DNA of 64,000 bases from Mycobacterium gordonae (GTDB lineage Bacteria; Actinomycetota; Actinomycetes; Mycobacteriales; Mycobacteriaceae), in assembly GCF_001417955.2 (NCBI RefSeq), contig NZ_LKTM01000046.1:1-64000 (forward strand), written 5' to 3'. Below the pieces are notes generated by a model, which worked only from the letters and a program-made list of their open reading frames with translations, had not been told where the DNA came from and did no database searches. Below, in pieces: positions 22,835-30,060 of the stretch; position 1 is the stretch's first letter, and every line of letters starts with the position of its first letter. The position numbers were made by a program, and so were the translations under genes.

Positions 22835-23995
22835 GTGAGTACTGAACTCAACGAAGACGAGGCGATGCTGGTGGCCACCGTGCGGGCGTTCATCGACCGC
22901 GATGTGCGGCCCACCGTGCGGGAGGTCGAGCACGCCAACACCTACCCCGAGGCCTGGATCGAGCAGATGAAGCGCATCGGCATCTACGGCCTGGCCATCG
23001 ACGAGGAGTACGGCGGTTCACCGGTCTCGATGCCGTGTTATGTGCAGGTGACCCAGGAACTCGCCCGCGGCTGGATGAGCCTGGCCGGCGCCATGGGCGG
23101 GCACACCGTCGTCGCCAAGCTGCTGACCCTGTTCGGCACCCCGGAGCAGAAGCGAAAGTATCTGCCGCTCATGGCCACTGGCGAACTGCGTGCCACCATG
23201 GCGCTCACCGAACCGGGCGGCGGCTCCGATCTGCAGAACATGACCACCACCGCGCTGCCGGCCGCGGACCCGGATACGTTGGTGGTCAACGGTTCCAAGA
23301 CCTGGATCAGCAACGCACGCCGCTCCGGGCTGATCGCGCTGTTGGCCAAGACCGACCCGAACGCCACGCCGCGGCACCAGGGCATCTCGGTGCTATTGGT
23401 CGAGCACGGGCCGGGTCTGACGGTGTCGCGGGACCTGCCCAAGTTGGGCTATAAGGGCGTGGAATCGTGCGAGCTTTCGTTCGACGACTTCCGGGTTCCG
23501 GCTGCTGCCGTGCTGGGCGGCGTTATGGGCAAAGGGTTTTCGCAGATGATGAAGGGCCTGGAGACCGGACGGATCCAGGTGGCGGCCCGGGCGCTGGGCG
23601 TGGCGACCGCGGCGCTGGAGGACGCGCTGGACTACGCCCAGCAGCGTGAAAGTTTCGGCCGGCCGATCTGGAAGCATCAGGCCGTCGGGAACTACTTGGC
23701 CGACATGGCAACGAAACTCACCGCCGCTCGCCAGCTCACCCGCTATGCGGCGCAACGCTACGACAGTGGGCAGCGCTGCGACATGGAGGCGGGCATGGCC
23801 AAGTTGTTCGCCTCGGAGGTGGCCATGGAGATTGCGCTGAACGCGGTTCGCATCCACGGCGGCTACGGCTACTCCACCGAATACGACGTCGAGCGCTATT
23901 TCCGGGACGCGCCACTGATGATCGTGGGCGAGGGCACCAACGAGATCCAGCGCAACGTCATCGCCGCACAGCTGGTGTCGCGCGGCGGAATCTGA
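22835..23995 (+). CDS. fadE3: Acyl-CoA dehydrogenase FadE3
   Basis: This is a 386-residue flavoprotein of the acyl-CoA dehydrogenase family, which oxidises acyl-CoA to trans-2-enoyl-CoA at the first step of beta-oxidation. The N-terminal helical domain is followed by the FAD/substrate signature MALTEPGGGSDLQNM. The C-terminal helical domain ends with IVGEGTNEIQRN, in which the Glu at about 366 aligns with the catalytic base of medium-chain enzymes. The GTG start at 22835 is preceded by the strong ribosome site GGAAGGAG. The order Rv0216-fadE3-fadD4 follows M. tuberculosis, although here two extra genes separate fadE3 and fadD4. It is slightly shorter than FadE3 of H37Rv. Chain-length preference cannot be read from the sequence. 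Confidence 0.88.
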   Translation: MSTELNEDEAMLVATVRAFIDRDVRPTVREVEHANTYPEAWIEQMKRIGIYGLAIDEEYGGSPVSMPCYVQVTQELARGWMSLAGAMGGHTVVAKLLTLFGTPEQKRKYLPLMATGELRATMALTEPGGGSDLQNMTTTALPAADPDTLVVNGSKTWISNARRSGLIALLAKTDPNATPRHQGISVLLVEHGPGLTVSRDLPKLGYKGVESCELSFDDFRVPAAAVLGGVMGKGFSQMMKGLETGRIQVAARALGVATAALEDALDYAQQRESFGRPIWKHQAVGNYLADMATKLTAARQLTRYAAQRYDSGQRCDMEAGMAKLFASEVAMEIALNAVRIHGGYGYSTEYDVERYFRDAPLMIVGEGTNEIQRNVIAAQLVSRGGI

Positions 23996-24042
23996 GCGCA
24001 ACGCGGGTCCGCTTCGGCCTGCCCGCACGCCGGTGGGTGCGC

Positions 24043-24048
24043 TATATT
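24043..24048 (+). promoter_or_regulatory. Candidate -10 element (TATATT) of the CD225 gene
   Basis: TATATT fits the mycobacterial TANNNT -10 consensus and lies 56 bp before the ATG at 24105. It stands out in a G+C-rich spacer. No -35 element was assigned. Confidence 0.35.
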
Positions 24049-24104
24049 TGCCTGACTCGCCGCGAGGCACCAGCAAAGTGGCGACCCAAGGGAAGGCAGC
24101 GGCC

Positions 24105-24485
24105 ATGAGTTATCCGTCGGACCCGTACGGCGCCAACCCGGGTTGGCAGGGCCAGCCGCCGCCGGGCTACGGCGGGCCGCCGGCTTACGGAGCCGGCCCG
24201 GAGCCGGACAACTACCTGGTGTGGGCGATTCTGAGCACCGTGCTGTGCTGTCTGCCGGCCGGCATTGTGTCGATCGTCTACTCCACCAAGGTCTCCGGGC
24301 TGTGGGCACAGGGCCGCTACCAGGAGGCTCAGGACGCCTCGCGCAACGCCAAGAAGTGGGCCATCATCAGCGCCATCGTCGGTGCGGTGGTGATCGTGGT
24401 GTCGATCATCCTGTACGTGGTGCTGATCGCGGTGGCCGTGTCCAACGCGCCGTCGACCACCTACACCACCTATTCCGGCTACTGA
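24105..24485 (+). CDS. CD225/dispanin-family small membrane protein
   Basis: The 126-residue protein has a Pro/Gly/Tyr-rich N terminus (about 1-38). It is followed by a hydrophobic segment with the CD225 signature (LVWAILSTVLCCLPAGIVSI), a cytoplasmic loop rich in Gln, Ala and Arg (TKVSGLWAQGRYQEAQDA), and a second membrane helix (about 85-112). This two-helix plan is that of bacterial dispanins, distant relatives of the eukaryotic interferon-induced transmembrane proteins. The ATG at 24105 was chosen because GGGAAGG lies just upstream and the longer frame adds only low-complexity residues. Its stop overlaps the stop of the convergent crotonase gene by 7 bp. The function in mycobacteria is unknown. 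No equivalent sits at this place in M. tuberculosis as far as I recall. Confidence 0.75.
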   Translation: MSYPSDPYGANPGWQGQPPPGYGGPPAYGAGPEPDNYLVWAILSTVLCCLPAGIVSIVYSTKVSGLWAQGRYQEAQDASRNAKKWAIISAIVGAVVIVVSIILYVVLIAVAVSNAPSTTYTTYSGY

Positions 24486-25423
24486 GCAAAGCCGATCGCG
24501 TCCACCAGACCCCACGCCAGCGCCGTCTGAGCGTCGACGGTGTGACCGGAGAGCACGAGATATGCGGTGCGCCAACGGCCTATGCGCCTGGTGACGCTGA
24601 CCGTGCCGCCCGCACCGGGTAGCAGACCCAGGCCCAGTTCGGGCAGGCCGAACACGCAGTCCGGTGCCGCCTGCACCCACCCGCAGAACGCCGCCATCTC
24701 CAGTCCGCTGCCCAGCACCCGTCCGTGCACCTGCGCGCGGCACGCCGGCCCGAGCCGGGTGGTGAGTTCGTCGAGCACCAGCGCGGGGCTGTGCCGGGTG
24801 CGTGCCAGGTGAGCGCTGGCCGGGTCGGCGAAGCTGCCGAACTCGGCGAGGTCTCCCCCGCTGCAGAACGACGGGCCGTTGCCGCTCAACACGATTCCGG
24901 TCACCGACGGATCCAGCTGCGCCACCGCCAGCGCCTCCAGCAACGCCGCGCGGGTGCCGGTACAGAAGGCGTTGTGCCGCTCCGGCCGGTTGAAGCTGAT
25001 CCGCAGGATGTCGCCGTCGCGTTGCACGGTAACGGGATTGACGCTGTCCGGCACCCGGGCGGGTCCGCGCTGCGCGAGCCAGCGGGCGAACTCCGGGCCG
25101 GACTGCAACGTCGAGTAGGCCAGGGACTCGGTGACCAGGCCGGCCAGGGTGGCCCCGGCGGGGTCCAGGCAGCGCAGTACGTCGTCACAGACCGCGCTGG
25201 CCAGCGGCCACTGCCGGCAACGTTGCGTCAGCCCGGCCAGCACCCGGGGCACCGAATCGACGACGACCACCCGGGGATCGTCGGACCGTTCCTCTGACAG
25301 TGTGAAAGTCGCTGTGTCCAGCCAATACTCGCTGTGCGGCGATCCGAAGGCGACGATCACCCCCGGCGGCACAGCCGTGTCGGGCTCCGGCGCGAGGGAC
25401 AGATCGACTACCCGCAGGGTCAC
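24479..25423 (-). CDS. Enoyl-CoA hydratase/isomerase (crotonase) family protein with N-terminal extension
   Basis: The protein has 314 residues. The crotonase core occupies about 131-314: a substrate-entry segment (ISFNRPERHNAF), the first oxyanion-hole loop (GNGPSFCSGGDL, 182-192), the second (GRVLGSGLEMAAF, with Glu242) and FGLPELGLGLLPGAGG (Glu262). The two Glu positions match the catalytic pair of enoyl-CoA hydratases. The first 130 residues are not a normal crotonase start; the segment TLAGLVTESLAYSTL looks like part of a second, degenerate crotonase-like unit. The GTG start at 25423 forms a GTGA overlap with the fadD4 stop, so the two are probably translationally coupled. Likely acts on the acyl-CoA made by FadD4; hydratase versus isomerase activity is not decidable. 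Confidence 0.75.
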   Translation of the reverse strand: MTLRVVDLSLAPEPDTAVPPGVIVAFGSPHSEYWLDTATFTLSEERSDDPRVVVVDSVPRVLAGLTQRCRQWPLASAVCDDVLRCLDPAGATLAGLVTESLAYSTLQSGPEFARWLAQRGPARVPDSVNPVTVQRDGDILRISFNRPERHNAFCTGTRAALLEALAVAQLDPSVTGIVLSGNGPSFCSGGDLAEFGSFADPASAHLARTRHSPALVLDELTTRLGPACRAQVHGRVLGSGLEMAAFCGWVQAAPDCVFGLPELGLGLLPGAGGTVSVTRRIGRWRTAYLVLSGHTVDAQTALAWGLVDAIGFAQ

Positions 25424-26943
25424 ACCGAATACTTCTCGATCAACTCGTTCTTGTAGAGCTTGCCGGTGTCGGTCCGCGGCAGTTGCGCCTCGAACACGAT
25501 CGAGCGCGGACACTTGAAGTGCGACAACCGTTCTCGCAACCACTGCGACAGCTCCCCGGCGAATGCCTCGGTGGCGTCGGCCGGGTCGACGGTCTGCACC
25601 GCGGCCATCACCCGCTGACCCATCTCGTCGTCGGGGACGCCGAATACGGCCGCGTCCAACACCTTCGGGTGGGTAACCAACAGGTTCTCGGTCTCCTGCG
25701 GGTAGATGTTGACTCCGCCGGAGATGATCATGTGGTGGCGGCGGTCGGTCAGGTAGAGGTACCCCTCCTCGTCGAGAAAGCCGATGTCCCCGACGGTCAT
25801 CCAGCCGTGTGTATCGCGCGAGGCCGCGGTCTTCGCCGGGTCGTTGAGGTACTCGAAGGAGTACCCGCCTTCGAAGTAGATCTCGCCGGGATGCCCGGGC
25901 GGCAACTCCTTGCCGTCCTGCCCCAGGATGTGCAGCGCGCCCGCCATGGGCCTACCCACCGAGCCCGGATGGGCCAGCCACTCGTCGGCGGTGATCAGCG
26001 TCGAACCGATGGCCTCCGAGGACGCGTAGTACTCGTCGACGATCGGGCCCCACCACTCGATCATCTGCTTCTTGATCAGCACCGGGCACGGCGCCGCCGC
26101 ATGCATCACCCGCTTCAGACTGGACAGGTCGTACGAGTTACGCACGGCCTCAGGTAGTTTCAGCATCCGCACGAACATGGCCGGGACGAACTGGCCGTGG
26201 GTCACCCGGTAGCGCTGGATCGCGTCCAACGTCCCTTCGGGATCGAATTTCTCCATCACCACGGTGGTGAGGCCGGCCGCCTGCACGGTCAGCGACCACA
26301 CCGACGGCGCGGTGTGATACAGCGGCGCCGGGCTCAGGTACACGGTGTCGAGGTCCATCCAGAACCCGACCAGCGCCGACATCATGCCCGGCGCGTCTTC
26401 CGGTGGCACATGGGGCAATTCGCGCTTGATGCCCTTGGGCCGGCCGGTGGTGCCGGACGAGTACTGCAGCAGGTCGCCCTCGATCTCGTCGGGGATCGGG
26501 GTATCCGGTTGATCTGCAACGCAATCCGGATAGCATTGCCAGCCCTCGAGGTCCCCGTCGGCAAGGAGCAGCACCCCCGGCAACCCCTTGGGAAGGTGCT
26601 CACCGAGTTCCGCACAGAGATCCCGCATCGCCGCCGAACCGACGATTGCCTTGGCGTTGCTGTTGTCGACGATGTAGGCCGCTTCGGCCGCGGCCAGATG
26701 GGTGTTGATCGGGACGTAGTACAACCCGGCGCGCCGGGCCGCCCACATCACCGCGTGCATGTGTTCGTTGTTCTCCATCAGAATCGCGACGGCGTCACCT
26801 TCGCGCAGCCCGTGAGCACGGAAGTAGTGCGCCAGCCGGTTGGCGCGCGCCTCGAGTTCCCCGAAAGTCACCACGGTGCCCGACGGGTACAGGATGACGG
26901 CCGGCTTGTCGGGATGGGCCTGCGCGTGCGGGCGAATCTGCAT
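25420..26943 (-). CDS. fadD4: Acyl-CoA synthetase FadD4
   Basis: This is a 507-residue ANL-superfamily adenylating enzyme that would activate a carboxylic acid to its CoA thioester through an acyl-AMP. The sequence shows the ATP-binding loop SSGTTGRPKG (162-171), the YYASSEA motif of the acceptor domain, VGDIGFLDEEGYLYLTDRR around the hinge, and the C-terminal catalytic lysine segment PRTDTGKLYKNE. Length and place match M. tuberculosis FadD4 (Rv0214). It lies 17 bp after the cation exchanger and overlaps the crotonase gene by 4 bp, all on the minus strand, so a three-gene transcript is likely. No clear Shine-Dalgarno precedes the ATG. The substrate is unknown. Confidence 0.85.
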   Translation of the reverse strand: MQIRPHAQAHPDKPAVILYPSGTVVTFGELEARANRLAHYFRAHGLREGDAVAILMENNEHMHAVMWAARRAGLYYVPINTHLAAAEAAYIVDNSNAKAIVGSAAMRDLCAELGEHLPKGLPGVLLLADGDLEGWQCYPDCVADQPDTPIPDEIEGDLLQYSSGTTGRPKGIKRELPHVPPEDAPGMMSALVGFWMDLDTVYLSPAPLYHTAPSVWSLTVQAAGLTTVVMEKFDPEGTLDAIQRYRVTHGQFVPAMFVRMLKLPEAVRNSYDLSSLKRVMHAAAPCPVLIKKQMIEWWGPIVDEYYASSEAIGSTLITADEWLAHPGSVGRPMAGALHILGQDGKELPPGHPGEIYFEGGYSFEYLNDPAKTAASRDTHGWMTVGDIGFLDEEGYLYLTDRRHHMIISGGVNIYPQETENLLVTHPKVLDAAVFGVPDDEMGQRVMAAVQTVDPADATEAFAGELSQWLRERLSHFKCPRSIVFEAQLPRTDTGKLYKNELIEKYSV

Positions 26944-26960
26944 GGCTGAATGCTACGAAG

Positions 26961-28181
26961 TCAGCCAACGAACGGTGCGCGCACCGTCGGCAACACATGC
27001 CGGCGGTTCACCAGCAGCGCGCCGATGGTCAGCACCGCATACACCCCGCTGAGCGCCAACCGGCCCTCGGTCGACGCGACCGGGAACTGCACCACGAACA
27101 GCGCCAAAAGTGCCCACGCCGTGTAGCGGTGGAAGCGCAGCGCCAGGATCAGCGCCACCCCCATCAGGGTCTGGGTCGCGGTCAGCAACATCTCCTCGAT
27201 CTGCCTGCCGTCCAGCACCAGCGCGGCGCCACCCCCGCCGGCCAGATGCGCGATCGGCAGCGAGCCCACCAGCAGGGTCCACTGGTTGACCTTCGACGAG
27301 ATCAGCGTGGCGATCGCCGCGGTGCCCTTGCCCCGGCCGGCGAAGATGATCGCGATCACGAATTCCGGCGCTTCCGACGCCAGCGGCGCCAGCCATTGCA
27401 CCAGCAGGAACCGGTCGACGCCCAGCTCGGTGCCGGCCCCGATCAGGCTCTCCGCGAACGGTTTTGCGCACGCCAGCACCACCCCGGCGGCAACCGCGAA
27501 CAGGGTTATGACGGCAATGCGGCGGGTGCGGTCGGGCAGGGCGCCCAGGGCCGCGGCGGTGCCCATCAGTTCGGGCTCCTCCACGACGCCGCGGCTGAGC
27601 CGGTAGAGATAGAACCCGAACCAGCCCAGCAGGGCGATGCCGAGCGTGATGTGGATGCGGCCGGTCGCCGGAACCGCGAACGCGGCGATTCCCGCGACCA
27701 GCAGGAAACCCAGTTCCACCCGGTTGCCGCGCTCGAGTTGCAGCGCAGCCGTCGGCCCACTCGCCTTCCGTGCCACCCACAGCGCCACCAGCACCACCAC
27801 CGGCCAGCCGAGGCCCATCAACAACCGGTTGGAGCCGGTCATGTTCGCCGCGGCGTATTGAGTGTATTCGGCGTGGGAGCCGGACTGGTAGGCGTAGTAC
27901 AGGTCGACGGCGTATTCCGGCAGCACCGCGATCAGGGCGAGGACGGCGATGGCCAGACCCCCGGAGACGTCGATCTGCGCCGCCTCCGCCGCCCAGGCAA
28001 GCAGAAAACTCGCCGCGACGACGGCCGCCCCGTAGACGACCAGCGACACCACCGGCGCGGGGTGCAGCCCGGCACAGCGCACGACCAGCGCCGGTGCGAT
28101 GAAAATCAGGGTGGTCAGCAGCGAGCGCAGCAGTGCGTCTGCGGGGGTCCGGGTCCGACGGCGTTCGGCGATCAATGCCAT
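26961..28181 (-). CDS. Sodium/calcium exchanger-type cation antiporter (CaCA superfamily)
   Basis: The 406-residue membrane protein has about 10-11 hydrophobic segments in two homologous halves. Each half carries an alpha-repeat: AVLPEYAVDL (85-94) with NMTGSNRLL (113-121), and ASEAPEFVIA (268-277) with SSKVNQWTL (295-303). The Pro-Glu and Asn residues in both are the cation-coordinating positions of Na+/Ca2+ exchanger family proteins. The ATG at 28181, preceded by AAGGACG, was chosen because the frame further upstream runs through the putative riboswitch. Members of this superfamily move Ca2+ or Mn2+ out of the cytoplasm in exchange for Na+ or H+. The upstream yybP-ykoY element points to Mn2+ efflux here (inference). 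First gene of the exchanger-fadD4-crotonase run. Confidence 0.82.
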   Translation of the reverse strand: MALIAERRRTRTPADALLRSLLTTLIFIAPALVVRCAGLHPAPVVSLVVYGAAVVAASFLLAWAAEAAQIDVSGGLAIAVLALIAVLPEYAVDLYYAYQSGSHAEYTQYAAANMTGSNRLLMGLGWPVVVLVALWVARKASGPTAALQLERGNRVELGFLLVAGIAAFAVPATGRIHITLGIALLGWFGFYLYRLSRGVVEEPELMGTAAALGALPDRTRRIAVITLFAVAAGVVLACAKPFAESLIGAGTELGVDRFLLVQWLAPLASEAPEFVIAIIFAGRGKGTAAIATLISSKVNQWTLLVGSLPIAHLAGGGGAALVLDGRQIEEMLLTATQTLMGVALILALRFHRYTAWALLALFVVQFPVASTEGRLALSGVYAVLTIGALLVNRRHVLPTVRAPFVG

Positions 28182-28223
28182 TAGCGTCCTTCGGTTCCTG
28201 CGATCCGGGCCCCGTCGGCGTCG

Positions 28224-28392
28224 GCGAGACCTCGGACCGACAATTTTGTCGGCCGAAGGTCTCGCTCGCCGGAAACTTCCCGGTGGATGACCGGGCGTCC
28301 GAACTGAATCCGGAACCGCCAGTATGTCGACCATCCGCAGTCGCCGACTTGATGTCGACGATCTGGAACTACTCCCCTTCGCTACACCGAGG
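28224..28392 (-). promoter_or_regulatory. yybP-ykoY (Mn2+) riboswitch candidate upstream of the cation exchanger
   Basis: Read on the minus strand, the leader contains the two hallmark conserved stretches of this class: GGGGAGTAG (28369-28377) and GAGACCTT (28256-28263), with GTCGACATACTGGC between them. The closing helix P1 can be drawn as CGAAGG (28376-28381) with CCTTCG (28254-28259), extended by TCGG (28387-28390) with CCGA (28249-28252). The P1 right strand lies inside a competing hairpin at 28224-28265 (GCGAGACCT paired with AGGTCTCGC, capped by CCGACAA/TTGTCGG). Formation of the two is mutually exclusive, which gives a simple expression platform. The hairpin ends 42 bp before the exchanger ATG and lacks a clear U-tract, so attenuation could be Rho-dependent or translational. 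The class is known to sense Mn2+. Confidence 0.8.
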
Positions 28393-28401
28393 CTAACCTT
28401 A
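28383..28401 (-). promoter_or_regulatory. Candidate -10 and IdeR/MntR-like half-site before the riboswitch
   Basis: On the minus strand TAAGGT (28396-28401) fits a TANNNT -10 and would start transcription about at the first P1 base. The same bases begin TAAGGTTAGCCT (28390-28401), which matches the first 12 positions of the mycobacterial iron-box consensus; the other half is poorly matched. The remaining 120 bp up to the PPE-like gene stop are A+T-rich and hold no gene. Confidence 0.3.
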
Positions 28402-28521
28402 TTTCGGACGCCTGGCAACTTAGCGAAGCTACGAGTTTTGCGATGTCATCTGCCAATATTTGCTGATCAACGCCCTAAAAATAAAACTTCGCAGACCCGA
28501 AGAATTTGATTTGGCAAACCG

Positions 28522-29994
28522 CTAACTGAACGTGCCGCCGATGATGGCCGAGTCGGTGGCTGCCAGTTCGGCAACCAGGGCCGCCTCTCGGGCAGCTATG
28601 CGGGCGGCGGTCGCGGCGTCGTAGGCGAGTGCCGACGAGAGATCGTTGACTGCCCTGACGGGCTCACCCGCCATGAGATCCAGCGTCGCCGTCCCGAATC
28701 CGTTCTGGGTCGCCGCTGCCGCCTTGACCAGCTCAGCCTGGGTGTCGCCGACCGCGTGTCCGATCGCGGCCGCGTCAGCCTGATAGATCCGCTGGGGCAG
28801 TCCGACCAGATCTTCGACCGTGGCCTGGTGCAGGGCATTACTCGGACCGGCGGGCAGTGCAGCCGCCGGTGCCGGCAGACCGGCCAGAATGGCGATGTCT
28901 TCGCGGATCAGCTCCCCGGGCAGGGACAAGTCTTCGACGCCTAACCGCGCCACCGTGTCCGCGTCATAGGCGACAGCCGACGCGACGTCTCTGGCCGCTG
29001 CCACGGGGTCACCCGCCATAACGGCCGCCTGGGCCGCTCGCAGACTGCTCTCGGTCACGGCTTCGGCCCGCAACAGCTGAGTCTGGTTGTCGGCGAGCAC
29101 ACGATTGACCGACGCCGCGTCGGCTCGCAGCGCCGCGCCGAGATCGTCCGCGGCGGCAGGCAGCGCGACGGGCGCGGTGGCCGGCGGCCTGCTGCCCGGC
29201 GCGGCCAGGATGTCGATGTCCTTCATGAAGATCTGCGCGGGCAGAGCGGCATTCTCGGCGAGCAGTCGCCCTGCCGTCTGGGCGTCGTAAGCGACTGCCG
29301 AGCCAACGTGCCACCACGCGCCCGGCCGCCCGAACCGAGCCTCGACGGCCGCCGCATCCAGCGCTCCCCTGGTGAAGCGCGCCGCGCCGGCGACCTCGGC
29401 GTCGTTCGCCGCCACCCTGGCACTCACCATGGACCCGTTGGTTTCGACCACCCGCCCGATGCGCGCGCCGATATCGCCGAGTGCCTCCTGCCACGGCGCG
29501 ATCTGAGCTGCCGCGGCCGACGCCGCACCGTGATACCCCACCAACGCGGACACGTTCTGCGCCCACAACTCGTCGTAGGCGCCTTCGATGGCCGCGATCA
29601 GCGGACCGTTGAGGCCCAGGAAGTTCGACCGGATCGCCGACACGAACTGCAGGCGGTTCGCCCGGACCGCGACCGGATGCGCCACCGCGGCCTTGGCCGC
29701 CTCGAAAATTGCGGCCACCGATTTCGCCTGGGTGGCGGCGGTCACGGCCCGAACCGCCGCTCCGTTCAGAAAGTCCCGGTATCGAGCGGCCACGGCCGTC
29801 ATCGCCACCGATGCCGGCCCCTGCCAGGCCCCGCTCGCCAGGTTGGCCGTCACCGAGCCGAAAGATGCTGCGGCCGAACCCAATTCATCGCCCAACCCGG
29901 CCCAGGCCGCGGCCGCACCCAGCATCGGCCCGGACCCCGCGCCGGAATACATCTGGGCGGACGTGATCTCGGGCGCCAACATCGCGAAACTCAT
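28522..29994 (-). CDS. PPE-family-like protein with three-fold C-terminal repeat
   Basis: The 490-residue protein begins [20 protein letters not shown]. Residues 1-180 have the length, Ala-rich helices and WxG turn (WQG, 57-59) of a PPE domain, but the signature Pro-Pro-Glu is Ala-Pro-Glu (7-9). The C-terminal ~300 residues are not of the usual SVP, MPTR or PPW types. They contain three copies of a ~80-90 residue unit centred on SAVAYDA (232-238), SAVAYDA (339-345) and SALAYDA (454-460). Copies 2 and 3 also share MAG-D/E-PV before the core, and all three end in an acidic, Ile/Leu-rich helix (DIDILA, DIAILAG, DSAIIGG). No PE partner is adjacent. Likely an ESX-exported surface protein; the repeat function is unknown. 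It follows pckA by 66 bp on the same strand. Confidence 0.75.
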   Translation of the reverse strand: MSFAMLAPEITSAQMYSGAGSGPMLGAAAAWAGLGDELGSAAASFGSVTANLASGAWQGPASVAMTAVAARYRDFLNGAAVRAVTAATQAKSVAAIFEAAKAAVAHPVAVRANRLQFVSAIRSNFLGLNGPLIAAIEGAYDELWAQNVSALVGYHGAASAAAAQIAPWQEALGDIGARIGRVVETNGSMVSARVAANDAEVAGAARFTRGALDAAAVEARFGRPGAWWHVGSAVAYDAQTAGRLLAENAALPAQIFMKDIDILAAPGSRPPATAPVALPAAADDLGAALRADAASVNRVLADNQTQLLRAEAVTESSLRAAQAAVMAGDPVAAARDVASAVAYDADTVARLGVEDLSLPGELIREDIAILAGLPAPAAALPAGPSNALHQATVEDLVGLPQRIYQADAAAIGHAVGDTQAELVKAAAATQNGFGTATLDLMAGEPVRAVNDLSSALAYDAATAARIAAREAALVAELAATDSAIIGGTFS

Positions 29995-30060
29995 GGCCGG
30001 GACTCTACGACGGAGTACCGCGCCGAATTGACGTTTCCGCAGAAACAGCCGGACCAGCGG

